Shown: positions 37,193-46,376 of the stretch, piece by piece
How positions within the stretch are numbered: position 1 is the first letter of the stretch
How the letters are laid out: each line of letters begins with the position of its first letter
Source: Prochlorococcus sp. AG-418-C09
GTDB taxonomy: Bacteria > Cyanobacteriota > Cyanobacteriia > PCC-6307 > Cyanobiaceae
Reading direction: 5' to 3'
Length of the DNA: 64,000 nucleotides
Assembly: GCA_003214355.1 (NCBI GenBank)
Contig: QCLS01000002.1
Location: 124,001 to 188,000 of the forward strand
The notes under the pieces: model-generated
Told to the model about the DNA's origin: nothing
The model's input: the letters and a program-made list of their open reading frames with translations, nothing else
Database searches by the model: none
Translations under genes and position numbers: made by a program

Positions 37193-38283
37193 TTAATAAT
37201 TTTACATTGTGCATAATTGCGCAGAACATGATCAGCAAGAACCAAAGCTGCCATAGCATCAACCATAGGAACTGCCCTTGGCAATACACATGGATCATGT
37301 CTACCTTTAGCTTGCATATAGACTTCTTGCCCATCAGATCTAACTGTTTTTTGCTCTTTTCTGATAGTTGCTGTGGGCTTAAAAGCAATTCTCATTCTAA
37401 TTGTCTCACCGTTACTTATGCCTCCTTGGATTCCTCCAGAATTATTAGATGAGGTTTTTAATTTACTTGGATCCTTAGATTTAATAAATGGATCATTATG
37501 CTCACTACCCGTTAAATAAGTTCCAGCGAATCCCGAGCCAATTTCAAAACCTTTAGTTGCAGGAAGAGACATCATAGCTTTGGCTAAATCAGCTTCAAGC
37601 TTGTCAAACACGGGCATCCCTAATCCAGCAGGAACATTTCTAACCATGCATTCAATGACTCCCCCACAAGAATCGCCATCTTGTTGCAGTTCCTTTATTC
37701 TGTCAACCATTTTCTGAGCTATTCTTTCATCAGGGCATCGAACTATATTTGAATCGATTTTCTGTAAGGTAATTTCAGAAGAATTTATACTTGCATCTAT
37801 GTTATGTATCCTTTGAACCCAAGATAAAATTTCAATATTATGCAACTTTCTTAATAACTGTTTTGCAACTGAGCCTGCAGCTACCCTACCAATAGTTTCT
37901 CTTGCTGAGGCTCTTCCACCACCAGAATCAGCTTGAATTCCATACTTTAAATGATATGTTCCATCTGCATGTGATGGTCTAAATACTTTTTCCAAATTAT
38001 TATAGTCAGCAGGTACTTGGTCTTTATTCCTTACAATCATTGCTATGGGAGTACCAAGCGTCATATCTCCTTTTAAACCACTTAATATTTCTATCCTGTC
38101 TGCTTCGTTTCTTGGAGTAGTTATATTACTTTGACCAGGTCTTCTTCTATTTAACTCTTTCTGAATTAAATCAACATCTATTTTTAATTTTGGCGGGCAT
38201 CCATCTAAAATTACTCCGACTGCCCCACCATGAGATTCTCCAAATGTACTAACTCTAAAGATCTTACCAAAGGTGCTAGTCAT
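37189..38283 (-). CDS. aroC: chorismate synthase
   Basis: AroC makes chorismate from EPSP with reduced FMN, closing the shikimate pathway to aromatic amino acids and quinones. The 364-residue protein carries the three family signatures: [16 protein letters not shown], with the conserved His; [18 protein letters not shown]; and [20 protein letters not shown]-type sequence with [17 protein letters not shown] near the C-terminus. The length is normal. It converges on the Eda-like gene with a 4-nt overlap; upstream lies the psbA terminator (38337-38367). Confidence 0.97.
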   Translation of the reverse strand: MTSTFGKIFRVSTFGESHGGAVGVILDGCPPKLKIDVDLIQKELNRRRPGQSNITTPRNEADRIEILSGLKGDMTLGTPIAMIVRNKDQVPADYNNLEKVFRPSHADGTYHLKYGIQADSGGGRASARETIGRVAAGSVAKQLLRKLHNIEILSWVQRIHNIDASINSSEITLQKIDSNIVRCPDERIAQKMVDRIKELQQDGDSCGGVIECMVRNVPAGLGMPVFDKLEADLAKAMMSLPATKGFEIGSGFAGTYLTGSEHNDPFIKSKDPSKLKTSSNNSGGIQGGISNGETIRMRIAFKPTATIRKEQKTVRSDGQEVYMQAKGRHDPCVLPRAVPMVDAMAALVLADHVLRNYAQCKIIN

Positions 38284-38336
38284 AAAATATCAACAGGTAT
38301 TAAGTTTATTATATGAAATCCAAGGTAATAAAACAC

Positions 38337-38367
38337 AAAAAAAAGACCCCCCGAAGGAGATCTTTTT
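38337..38367 (-). terminator. rho-independent terminator of psbA with UUCG tetraloop
   Basis: On the minus strand a 12-bp stem (with two G-U pairs) closes on a C(UUCG)G tetraloop and is followed by an eight-T run. It lies 19 nt after the psbA stop. The UUCG loop is exceptionally stable and suits a very abundant message. Confidence 0.9.
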
Positions 38368-38385
38368 ATTTAATAAAACTTACGT

Positions 38386-39468
38386 TTAACCAATAGCAGG
38401 TGCTGTTAGAGCTACAGATGTAGACTCAGCAGCTGCAAGGTCAAGTGGGAAGTTGTGAGCATTACGCTCGTGCATTACTTCCATACCTAAGTTAGCTCTG
38501 TTAAGAACGTCACCCCATGTAGGAACAATCTTACCGTTTGCATCAACAACTGATTGGTTGAAGTTGAAACCGTTAAGGTTGAATGCCATTGTGCAAATAC
38601 CCATTGAAGTTAACCATACGCAAACAACTGGGAATACAGCTAGGAAGAAGTGAAGACTTCTGCTGTTGTTGAAACTTGCATATTGGAAGATCAAACGACC
38701 GAAGTAGCCATGAGCTGCAACGATGTTGTATGTCTCTTCTTCTTGTCCAAACTTATAACCATAGTTCTGAGATTCTGTCTCAGTTGTTTCTCTAATTAGA
38801 GATGAAGTTACAAGTGAACCATGCATAGCTGAGAATAATGATCCTCCAAACATTCCAGCAACACCAGCCATATGGAATGGGTGCATAAGAATATTGTGCT
38901 CTGCCTGGAAAACAAACATGAAGTTAAATGTTCCGGAAATTCCTAAAGGCATTCCGTCAGAGAATGAACCTTGACCGAATGGGTATACAAGGAAAACTGC
39001 GAAAGCTGCAGATACTGGTGCAGAGTATGCAACACAGATCCAAGGACGCATACCTAAACGGTATGAAAGCTCCCACTGACGTCCCATGTATGCTGAGATA
39101 CCGATTAGGAAGTGGAAAATTACAAGTTGGTAAGGGCCACCATTGTATAGCCACTCATCTACAGTCGCTGCTTCCCAAATTGGGTAGAAGTGAAGACCAA
39201 TAGCATTTGAAGAAGGAACAACTGCACCTGAGATGATGTTGTTTCCGTATAGGAATGAACCAGCAACTGGCTCTCTGATTCCGTCAATGTCTACTGGTGG
39301 TGCTGCGATAAATGCAACAATGAAGCAAGCCGCTGCTGTAAGTAAGCATGGAATCATTAATACTCCAAACCAACCAACATAAATTCTGTTGTTAGTTGAT
39401 GTTACCCACTCACAGAACTGTGGCCAACCCTTTAACAGCGATGAACGCTGCTGCTGAATAGTTGTCAT
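38386..39468 (-). CDS. psbA: photosystem II D1 protein PsbA
   Basis: D1 is the light-damaged core subunit carrying QB, the redox Tyr and most Mn-cluster ligands. The 360-residue protein shows five membrane helices and motifs [40 protein letters not shown], and [19 protein letters not shown]. The last gives the CtpA cleavage site (LDLA|A). The frame is open for 20 more codons upstream (to 39528), but D1 always begins MTT-x-x-Q-Q-R, so the ATG at 39466-39468 is the start. A hairpin sits in the 5' leader and a strong terminator follows. Codon use is more conservative (GC-richer) than in neighbours, as expected for a very highly expressed gene. Confidence 0.98.
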   Translation of the reverse strand: MTTIQQQRSSLLKGWPQFCEWVTSTNNRIYVGWFGVLMIPCLLTAAACFIVAFIAAPPVDIDGIREPVAGSFLYGNNIISGAVVPSSNAIGLHFYPIWEAATVDEWLYNGGPYQLVIFHFLIGISAYMGRQWELSYRLGMRPWICVAYSAPVSAAFAVFLVYPFGQGSFSDGMPLGISGTFNFMFVFQAEHNILMHPFHMAGVAGMFGGSLFSAMHGSLVTSSLIRETTETESQNYGYKFGQEEETYNIVAAHGYFGRLIFQYASFNNSRSLHFFLAVFPVVCVWLTSMGICTMAFNLNGFNFNQSVVDANGKIVPTWGDVLNRANLGMEVMHERNAHNFPLDLAAAESTSVALTAPAIG

Positions 39469-39483
39469 GAGTTCGTAAGGTAT

Positions 39484-39497
39484 GCCTAAAAATAGGC
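39484..39497 (-). promoter_or_regulatory. hairpin in psbA 5' leader
   Basis: Minus-strand GCCTA-TTTT-TAGGC forms a 5-bp stem and 4-nt loop 16-29 nt upstream of the psbA ATG. No Shine-Dalgarno is visible between it and the ATG. It may protect or gate the psbA leader; this is inference only. Confidence 0.4.
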
Positions 39498-39651
39498 GTG
39501 TAAAAAAAGCAGGAAAATACCCGCTCATATGACTTTAGTCCAAAATGTTCAAAAATGTGTAAAAAAATTACTAAATTAGTTTAAATTTACGAATTTTTTT
39601 AAACAAAGATATGCGATGATTTAACATTTCCTTAATGATTGAGGTTATTCA

Positions 39652-39786
39652 GTGGTTTTACTGGAATGGTTACTGAACGGTGAGAGGTCAAAAGAAATAG
39701 TTCCATTAGACTCAGCAAAGAGTAGGAGACTGGAATTAGAAGCTATTGGTGCAGTAATTTATTGGAGTGAAAGAATTAAATTTTAA
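39652..39786 (+). CDS. 44-residue protein divergent from psbA, function unknown
   Basis: A GTG at 39652 opens a 44-residue frame reading MVLLEWLLNGERSKEIVPLD, then SAKSRRLELEAIGAVIYWSE and RIKF. Charged and hydrophobic residues are mixed as in real proteins (amphipathic helix, then IGAVIYWSERI) rather than the Lys/Asn/Ile-rich look of chance frames in this genome. It is divergent from psbA, with 183 bp between the starts, and is too short for many gene finders. I recognise no family. It may be a conserved picocyanobacterial small protein. Confidence 0.5.
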   Translation: MVLLEWLLNGERSKEIVPLDSAKSRRLELEAIGAVIYWSERIKF

Positions 39787-39929
39787 AACCTAATTACTAT
39801 TCATTCATAATAAATTTGGAAAAGAAAGCATAACCCTTGCTTATATAAAACATTAATTCTTCAAATATAAGTTTTACCTGAAACTGAAGATATTTAAGTG
39901 AATTAAGAAAATTGTTATATTTGATTTTC

Positions 39930-40826
39930 TTACAAAAGAAAAGAATTGAACCAACTTTTAGGGATATTCATTGTTTCCTTTTTTGTAAAACTCATAGCAA
40001 TATTCTTTTCTTGATAGGCAGCCTCTCCAATGAAAACAGGATATACCTTGTGAGATTCATTATATGTAATAGTTTTACCTTCAATGTCTAGAAAAAGTGG
40101 ATCTCCCTTTTGAATGATCTTCCAATCCATATTTACCCTCATCGGATGAATAATGGCATTTATTTTCTTATCTTCATCTCTTGGATAGTCAATACTCTTT
40201 TGATGAACAAAAAATGTAATTTCTGATGATGAATTAAATCTAATATTTTCAGCATTAAATTCAGTGTTTTGAAGAAATTCCAAAATAATCAAGAAATTTT
40301 CTACTATTTTAGGATCATAATAATTCTGAGCTACTGGTCCTATCTCGATGACAAGGCCACATGGCCAAGCCTCTACTAAAAAACCAGTTTGATTAATATC
40401 CTTTTCATGTAGATATATTGGTAAGCCAAACTTATTTTGTAAAATTGATGCCAAGCAAAAATCAGCTTCCCTCCTTCCATACATAACGATACTTGTTCCC
40501 ATAGATGATGTAGTTGTATGCAAATCTATGGCGATATTGCATGGCATTAATCCATTAATCCCATATTTTTCAACTAAAAATTTAGCCCTTTTAAATTCAT
40601 ATAGATTTTCATTGGGATCTTTAACCTTTTTACTAAAAGATCTATTTAAATCAATATCTACATATCTAAGGCCTTTACTAATTGCAGATGGATTACCTTT
40701 AACAAAACTGAGATTATTAACTTCCAAATTGGAATTGTTAGACTTTGTAAATTTATCAACTGCCCAAATAGGATTTATTTCATTTCCATGTGTTCCTGAT
40801 ACTATTAATATTTTCTTAGAAGACAT
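39930..40826 (-). CDS. aspartoacylase/AspA-family zinc deacylase
   Basis: The protein belongs to the AstE/AspA zinc-carboxypeptidase family. From Met at 40826 it reads MSSKKILIVSGTHGNEINPI, containing the H-x-x-E zinc motif, then VDIDLNRSF and AIDLHTTTSSMGTS with a further zinc His. Family members deacylate N-acetylaspartate or N-acyl amino acids; marine cyanobacterial annotations call it aspartoacylase, but the substrate is unproven. The frame is open 39 codons further upstream (to 40943), inside the divergent GST gene; the conserved core begins only at MSSKKIL, so the shorter start is chosen (298 residues). Confidence 0.85.
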   Translation of the reverse strand: MSSKKILIVSGTHGNEINPIWAVDKFTKSNNSNLEVNNLSFVKGNPSAISKGLRYVDIDLNRSFSKKVKDPNENLYEFKRAKFLVEKYGINGLMPCNIAIDLHTTTSSMGTSIVMYGRREADFCLASILQNKFGLPIYLHEKDINQTGFLVEAWPCGLVIEIGPVAQNYYDPKIVENFLIILEFLQNTEFNAENIRFNSSSEITFFVHQKSIDYPRDEDKKINAIIHPMRVNMDWKIIQKGDPLFLDIEGKTITYNESHKVYPVFIGEAAYQEKNIAMSFTKKETMNIPKSWFNSFLL

Positions 40827-40851
40827 TTTTAAAAGTTTCTCCACAAGATTT

Positions 40852-41820
40852 ATGAAACCTAATAAATACAGTATCTTCTTTGCCAGAACATTCTGGTTAT
40901 GGATCTGGACAAAGTTGATGGATGGGTTCGCGCCATCTGACATAAATGGAAACTACAAAAGGCCAAATGGTTTAGTTTTAGATGAAACATTTCATTATGA
41001 TTCTAACTCAGAATCAAATCTATTCCTTTTAGTTGGAGAAGCTTGTCCATGGTGTCATAGAACATTACTTTTGCATAAAATAAATAATTTATCTGATAAG
41101 GTAAAAATTATTTTCCTGAAACCTGATATTGATCGGGGAAGATGGGTATTTCAAGAAAAGTTTTATAATAAAGGATCCTTAGAAGAAATATATAGAAATT
41201 CGACAAATAATATGACTTTAGGCTTAAGAGAAACACTTCCAATTCTAATAAGTTCTCAAAAAGACAGCTTTAGGATCTTATCTAATGAGAGTTCTGGGAT
41301 TCTGGCCTTTTTCAGTAAAATAAGTAATGAAAGGGAATCAAAAGAACTTTCAGTTAATAAATCTAATGAATCTATTATAAATATGATTGATAAAAAGATT
41401 AATAACGGAGTTTATAAATGCGGATTTGCCAGAAGCCAAAAAGCTTATCAAATAGCAAGCAAAGATTTATTTGATGCACTTATTTATATTGAAAATAAAC
41501 TAGAAATAAGCAAAGGGCCATGGCTATCTGGGAATCAAATATCTATCTTAGATATTTATTTATTCCCCACTTTAATTCGATGGGAATTAATTTATAGCAA
41601 ACTTTTCAAATGTACGGAGAAGGAAATTTCAGAATTTAAAAACATACTGAAATGGAGATTAAATTTCTTTAATTTAAAAGGAGTAGATGAAACTTGCTTT
41701 GAAAAAACATGGTCTGAAGATTACTTCAAAGCACTTTTTCCTCTAAATCCCAATCAAATAGTGCCTATTCAAGATTCATTAAAAAATATCCTAAGAAAAA
41801 ATAAGACGTTAATAGAATAA
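40852..41820 (+). CDS. glutathione S-transferase, glutathionyl-hydroquinone reductase type
   Basis: The 322-residue protein contains LLVGEACPWCHRTLLLHKI, with CPWC as in xi-class GSTs (glutathionyl-hydroquinone reductases). It has a thioredoxin-like N-terminal domain and a helical C-terminal domain with GPWLSGNQISILDIYLFPTL. The start at 40852 (MKPNKYSIFF, then ARTFWLWIWTKLMDGFAPS) gives the picocyanobacterial N-terminus; a downstream ATG (MDGFAPS) is another possibility, while the frame also extends upstream antisense to the aspartoacylase. It probably reduces glutathionyl-quinones or related adducts. It lies head-to-head with the aspartoacylase, 25 bp apart. Confidence 0.85.
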   Translation: MKPNKYSIFFARTFWLWIWTKLMDGFAPSDINGNYKRPNGLVLDETFHYDSNSESNLFLLVGEACPWCHRTLLLHKINNLSDKVKIIFLKPDIDRGRWVFQEKFYNKGSLEEIYRNSTNNMTLGLRETLPILISSQKDSFRILSNESSGILAFFSKISNERESKELSVNKSNESIINMIDKKINNGVYKCGFARSQKAYQIASKDLFDALIYIENKLEISKGPWLSGNQISILDIYLFPTLIRWELIYSKLFKCTEKEISEFKNILKWRLNFFNLKGVDETCFEKTWSEDYFKALFPLNPNQIVPIQDSLKNILRKNKTLIE

Positions 41821-41937
41821 AAATATTTAAAATTATCTTAAATAAATTAGTAAATAAAATTAATTCAGCTCATAAAGGATGCAAATTACTCACAAATTAA
41901 GTATGGTGATAATGTCTACTAATTCAGTAAGAAGCAA

Positions 41938-42156
41938 ATGAAATCCATTGATGAACACATCAAAAAAGATCAATCGGAAATCGAATCTGCTAAAGCAGAG
42001 GGAAATCTTCCAAAGGTCAGACATCTCACAGAAGAATTAAAAGAACTTGAAGAATACAAAGATCATCACCCAGAGGACAAGCATGATCCAAATGCACTTG
42101 AATTGTTTTGTGATGCCAATCCTGATGAACCAGAATGCCTAGTATATGACGATTAG
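41938..42156 (+). CDS. cp12: Calvin-cycle regulator CP12
   Basis: CP12 is a small, largely disordered protein that clamps GAPDH and phosphoribulokinase in the dark. The 72 residues are mostly charged, with EELKELEEYKDHHPEDK in the middle and the diagnostic C-terminus ELFCDANPDEPECLVYDD, with Cys58 and Cys67. The N-terminal Cys pair of plant CP12 is absent, so only the GAPDH-binding half is redox-switchable, as in many cyanobacteria. The upstream region has the -10-like GATAAT and a purine-rich stretch (AAGAAGC) just before the ATG. A strong terminator follows 24 nt after its stop. Confidence 0.93.
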   Translation: MKSIDEHIKKDQSEIESAKAEGNLPKVRHLTEELKELEEYKDHHPEDKHDPNALELFCDANPDEPECLVYDD

Positions 42157-42180
42157 ATTTCTAAGTTATATTTAATTTAT

Positions 42181-42209
42181 AAAAATGGGCTTTGAGCCCA
42201 TTTTTTTTT
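42181..42209. terminator. bidirectional terminator between cp12 and a convergent small gene
   Basis: An 11-bp stem (AAAAATGGGCT / AGCCCATTTTT) with a 3-nt loop is followed by a T run on the plus strand and preceded by an A run, so it can end both cp12 (plus) and the convergent 65-codon gene (minus). Confidence 0.85.
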
Positions 42210-42407
42210 CTAATAATCCATATTGAAGTCAGATGGACTCCCTGTTAAAGAGCATACTACTGATTCTTCATTCTTCATCTCTTTAACTTCTACTATTGGC
42301 CTACCCATCTTTTTTAAAACCTCAATATCTTGGATAGTTTGACATCGAGCAATAATTTTTCCGTTTTCATCAAAACAACTGTAAAAATTCATGATTTTAA
42401 AAGGCAT
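42210..42407 (-). CDS. small conserved protein of unknown function
   Basis: The 65-residue protein MPFKIMNFYSCFDENGKIIA continues RCQTIQDIEVLKKMGRPIV, then EVKEMKNEES. A start at Met6 (MNFYSC) is equally likely. The pattern looks like a small alpha/beta domain, conserved in style, but I recognise no family. The stop abuts the cp12 terminator. The obgE gene is 70 bp downstream on the plus map but transcribed in the same direction, upstream of it. Confidence 0.6.
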   Translation of the reverse strand: MPFKIMNFYSCFDENGKIIARCQTIQDIEVLKKMGRPIVEVKEMKNEESVVCSLTGSPSDFNMDY

Positions 42408-42477
42408 TATTTTATTTATGACTAAATTCTATTTGTAAAGCAAGTAAATGTATCCAAGAGAATTTTTTTATTGCTAT

Positions 42478-43461
42478 TTAGAGTACCTTCCAAACCTCAG
42501 ACAGAAGATGAGAGAGTCCTTTTCGCAAAGATGAAGAAATAACTAAAACTTTGTTTCCGGATATCTTTCTTAACTTTACTGTAATTTTTTTTAGAAAAGT
42601 TTCATCTACGAGTTCCATTTTAGTTAACACAATAATCCTATGTTTATCGATTAATCCATTTCCGTATTTATTTAATTCATCCACAATAGTCAAATAATCA
42701 CTGATGGGGTCTTCAGCTATTGCTTCAATTAAATGGACTAAAATCCTTGTCCTTTCTATATGTCTTAAAAACTCATGTCCTAAACCAACGCCTTCAGCTG
42801 CTCCTGAAATCAAACCAGGTATATCAGCAAATAAGCAGCCATTCCCATCCGATCTTTTAACCACTCCAAGATTAGGAATTAGAGTAGTAAATGGATAATT
42901 TGCAATCTTTGGGCGTGCAGAGGATAAAACTGAAATTAATGTACTTTTGCCAGCATTTGGTAATCCAATGATTCCTACTTCTGCTATTAATTTAAGTTCA
43001 AGCTTTATTTCCCAAACTTCGCCTTCTTTACCATCTGTAGAAAATTCTGGTGCTCTATTCTGATTGCTCAGAAAATGTGAATTACCAAGTCCGCCTCTAC
43101 CACCATTTGCAATAACAACAGTTTGTTTGTCGTTTATTAGATCTCCTAAAATAATTCCCGTTTTCAAATCACTAATTTCTGTCCCACAAGGCACTTTCAC
43201 TATTCTGTCTTCTCCATAAGCTCCATTTCTTTTATTAGGCCCACCTTTAGTACCATCCTTTGCGAATATTTCTCTATTAAATTTAAAATCTAAAAGAGTC
43301 TGCAAATTGTTATCAGCTTGAAAAATTATTGAACCTCCTCTTCCTCCATTTCCTCCTGATGGGCCACCTGCTGGAACAAATTTCTCCCTTCTAAAAGCGA
43401 CTATTCCATCTCCTCCTCTTCCTCCTCTTACAATTACTTGAGCTTGGTCGATAAAATGCAC
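42478..43461 (-). CDS. obgE: Obg-family GTPase ObgE/CgtA
   Basis: ObgE is an essential GTPase for 50S ribosome assembly and stress response. The 327 residues have the glycine-rich Obg fold at the N-terminus ([46 protein letters not shown]) then the G domain: [11 protein letters not shown] (G1), [11 protein letters not shown] (G2), [14 protein letters not shown] (G3) and LTKMELVD (G4). It has no C-terminal OCT domain, as in many cyanobacteria. mutS2 lies 45 bp upstream on the same strand. Confidence 0.96.
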   Translation of the reverse strand: MHFIDQAQVIVRGGRGGDGIVAFRREKFVPAGGPSGGNGGRGGSIIFQADNNLQTLLDFKFNREIFAKDGTKGGPNKRNGAYGEDRIVKVPCGTEISDLKTGIILGDLINDKQTVVIANGGRGGLGNSHFLSNQNRAPEFSTDGKEGEVWEIKLELKLIAEVGIIGLPNAGKSTLISVLSSARPKIANYPFTTLIPNLGVVKRSDGNGCLFADIPGLISGAAEGVGLGHEFLRHIERTRILVHLIEAIAEDPISDYLTIVDELNKYGNGLIDKHRIIVLTKMELVDETFLKKITVKLRKISGNKVLVISSSLRKGLSHLLSEVWKVL

Positions 43462-43506
43462 TTTAGGATATTAAATTAATAGGAAAATAATATTGTAATT
43501 TCATTA

Positions 43507-45918
43507 TTATTTAATCCATACAATACTGCAACCAGGACCTCCCTCAGAAGAAGAGGCATCTTCTATATTTTGAACATAATCTAATTGAGACAACCATAAT
43601 TTTAGGCCCTTTTTCAGTTTACCTGTTCCAATACCATGAATAATCCATAGAGGGCCATGAAACTTTCTAATTTTTTCCGCAATAATAATTTCTGCTTCAT
43701 GAACCCTTAAACCTCTCACATCAATAGTATTCTTAGATGTTCTTATTTTTGAATAAGAATAATCTTCTTTAATAGAATTAATTTGAACTCGAGATTTGCC
43801 TGAGATAGGCTTTTCACCATTAATTCCCTCAATTTCAGATACATTAAGAATGCTTGTAAAATTTCCGCATTTAACTTTAAAAGACAATCCTTTTTCATAA
43901 CAATCTATTATTTTTCCATTGCTGTTAAGACTTTTTATTTTTACAAAATCACCTATTTGAGGACACCATGAACTAATTTCCTGAACTTCACCATTCTGAT
44001 TAAAATCTTTTTCAATCTGTTTCAATCTCATCCCTATTCTTCTAGCATCTTCACCTTTAGCATTCTTATCTCTTAATTTTTTAATTAAATCAACCACTTC
44101 TAATTTCGCCTGATTAATAGTTCTTGTTAATTTTTCTCTTTCCTTTGCCTGATACTTTTTCGCATTCAATTTCTGATATTCATAATTCTTTTTCAAATCC
44201 TCGTAAAGAATCTCTGTCCTTGCAATAAGCTCAGCGGCTTTTTCCGCAGAGTCTTGTTGTTTAATTTTCTGTTTTTCTAGACCTTTAATAATTAAATTAA
44301 TATTCTCAATTTCTTTAGGCTGCAAATATTTTTGAGCTTCATTTAAAATCTTTTCACTAATTCCAATTCTTTTTGAGATGGATAGCGCATTGCTTCTTCC
44401 TGGTATACCCCAATTAAGTGTATATTTTGGTTGAAGAGTTTGTTCATCAAAATTGACAGAGACATTTTCAAAACGTTTATCTTTATATTTTTGGACTTTT
44501 ATCTCTCCATAGTGAGTGGTAGCAATAGTTAAATCTGACTTATCAGCAAACTCATTTAAAAAGGCAATTGCCAATGCTGTCCCCTCAACAGGATCAGTAC
44601 CAGAACCTATTTCATCTAAAAGTACTAGTGATAAGCCTTTTTTAGAATCCAATGCCTGTAGTATATTTTTTATTCTATAAATATGGCCACTGAAAGTTGA
44701 TAATTCACCTTCCAATGACTGTTCATCTCCAATATCAACAAAAATATTCGGGAAAAAAGATATTTTAGGAGTTGAGGAAGATGGGACATATAATCCTGAT
44801 CTTGACATTAATGTTGCAATACCCAATCCTTTCAAGGCAGCTGTTTTCCCCCCAGTATTAGGTCCTGTGATTGCTATCACTTTAGTATCTCTGTTGATAT
44901 AAAAATCAATCGGAATAGGTTCTTTGCCACCCTTATGCTTGCTCTCCCATATCAGAAATGGATGTACAAAACCCTCAATGTTGATATTGATATGTCTTTC
45001 TAATTGAGGAGGATGACCCTGAATAAAATTTGAATACCTTGAACGAGTTACAGCATTTTCTAATCTTAAAAGAACATCAAATTTAGTCATTAGGCTTTCT
45101 CTATTATCTGCAACATCTTTAGACAATTTCTTTAGCAATCTAAATTCCTCTTTTAATATTTTTGCTTTTAAAGAAGCAATCTTATTTCCTTTTGCTACTA
45201 CGGTATCAGGTTCAAAAAAAACAGTATTACCTGAAGATGAGGAATCATGTATTATTCCTTTAAATTTATCAATATAATTAATTTTTATCGCCAAGACAGG
45301 TCTACCAAATCTGTCTCCAATTATTGAATCCTGAATATAATTTGCGTTAGTTTGGATAAATTTATCTAGAATTAATTTCCTTTGATTTCTCAGTAGATTT
45401 AATTGGCCCCTAAGTTCAGATAGCTTTTCGCTGGCTTTGTCTGATACTTTTCCATTTGATTCAATACAATTATTCAAAAGTTTTTCTAGATTTTTGTGAT
45501 CTACAAGCCTTTCCAAAAGTAATGAAAGATTTGGTCTCAATTCCCTGTTGAATATAATTTTCTTCAATAAACGAGAACAAGATAATGTCTGTGAAATCTC
45601 TAAGAGATCATTGGAGTTTATTACTCCACCTTTAAAGCAAACATCAATTTTATCTTTAATATCATGAAAACCATTAAAGCTGATTTGTATGTTCGCCTGA
45701 AACTCTAGATTATAAATCTCAATAGTTTCTCTTAATAATTCTAAGGATTCATCAATAGTTTGAGGCACCTCAAAATCAGTTATTGATTTTCTCCCTATAG
45801 AAGTAGAAGAGAATGTTGAGATTTGTTCTTTCAATACATGCCATTCTAATAATTCTAAGGATTCTGCCCGTAATAATTTGAATAGAGCATTATTATCAAT
45901 TTTATCAACCTCTAACAT
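43507..45918 (-). CDS. mutS2: MutS2 endonuclease/recombination-suppressing ATPase
   Basis: MutS2 lacks the mismatch-recognition domain of MutS1 and is known to act on branched DNA or collided ribosomes. The 803 residues show the MutS-type core with Walker A ITGPNTGGKTAALKGLG and Walker B LVLLDEIGSGTDP, a coiled-coil arm (KQQDSAEKAAELIARTE region) and a C-terminal Smr nuclease domain with DVRGLRVHEAE and IIHGIGTGKLKKGL. The order is normal. VOC and hemB genes lie upstream on the same strand with 12- and 53-bp gaps. Confidence 0.95.
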   Translation of the reverse strand: MLEVDKIDNNALFKLLRAESLELLEWHVLKEQISTFSSTSIGRKSITDFEVPQTIDESLELLRETIEIYNLEFQANIQISFNGFHDIKDKIDVCFKGGVINSNDLLEISQTLSCSRLLKKIIFNRELRPNLSLLLERLVDHKNLEKLLNNCIESNGKVSDKASEKLSELRGQLNLLRNQRKLILDKFIQTNANYIQDSIIGDRFGRPVLAIKINYIDKFKGIIHDSSSSGNTVFFEPDTVVAKGNKIASLKAKILKEEFRLLKKLSKDVADNRESLMTKFDVLLRLENAVTRSRYSNFIQGHPPQLERHININIEGFVHPFLIWESKHKGGKEPIPIDFYINRDTKVIAITGPNTGGKTAALKGLGIATLMSRSGLYVPSSSTPKISFFPNIFVDIGDEQSLEGELSTFSGHIYRIKNILQALDSKKGLSLVLLDEIGSGTDPVEGTALAIAFLNEFADKSDLTIATTHYGEIKVQKYKDKRFENVSVNFDEQTLQPKYTLNWGIPGRSNALSISKRIGISEKILNEAQKYLQPKEIENINLIIKGLEKQKIKQQDSAEKAAELIARTEILYEDLKKNYEYQKLNAKKYQAKEREKLTRTINQAKLEVVDLIKKLRDKNAKGEDARRIGMRLKQIEKDFNQNGEVQEISSWCPQIGDFVKIKSLNSNGKIIDCYEKGLSFKVKCGNFTSILNVSEIEGINGEKPISGKSRVQINSIKEDYSYSKIRTSKNTIDVRGLRVHEAEIIIAEKIRKFHGPLWIIHGIGTGKLKKGLKLWLSQLDYVQNIEDASSSEGGPGCSIVWIK

Positions 45919-45930
45919 ATATCAAATAAT

Positions 45931-46323
45931 TCAAACATTTGATTGGATACCTCCTTTAGGCATATAAAGCATTTCAAGCCAATTTCCTTCTGTATCCATC
46001 ATATAAAACGAGGCAGTTCCATCTCGATGTTCATGAATAGGGCCGACATTTATGCCTGAATCTTTTAAATCGTTATAGATATCTTGAACATCTTTCTTAT
46101 CATCAAAATGAAATGCGAAATGAGGTCCTGCAGCTTTATACTTTGGCCCAAGCAATGCTAAACCATCTTTACATGGACTCGTTTCAAAATAGCACCAATC
46201 TTCGGCATCCCATATCAACTTCATACCTAAGGACCTATAAAACGCTTTCGCCCTCTCTAAGTCTTTAACCTTCAATGCAATGTGTCCAATTCTATTGACA
46301 CCTTTTGAATTATTTAAAGCCAA
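45931..46323 (-). CDS. VOC (glyoxalase/bleomycin-resistance) superfamily protein
   Basis: The 130-residue protein is a single-domain VOC protein: NRIGHIALKVKDLERAKAFY with a metal-ligand His, FETSPCKDGLALLG, GPHFAFHFDDKKDVQD and YMMDTEGNWLEMLYMP with a terminal metal Glu. Metal ligands H and E are in place, so a metal-dependent lyase, isomerase or dioxygenase activity is possible; the substrate is unknown. Lactoylglutathione-lyase annotation would be a guess. It lies between hemB and mutS2 on one strand. Confidence 0.85.
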   Translation of the reverse strand: MALNNSKGVNRIGHIALKVKDLERAKAFYRSLGMKLIWDAEDWCYFETSPCKDGLALLGPKYKAAGPHFAFHFDDKKDVQDIYNDLKDSGINVGPIHEHRDGTASFYMMDTEGNWLEMLYMPKGGIQSNV

Positions 46324-46376
46324 AACTTTATAAATGGAATTAATTTAAGAATAAACAAAAAAAAGTAATTTAGTAT

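Noticed and set aside
39469-39528. 20-codon N-terminal extension of psbA
   Set aside because: D1 has a fixed N-terminus MTTIQQQR; the extension would overlap the leader hairpin and promoter region.
40528-40851. 108-codon upstream extension of the GST gene
   Set aside because: It runs antisense through the conserved aspartoacylase; GST homology starts at about 40870.
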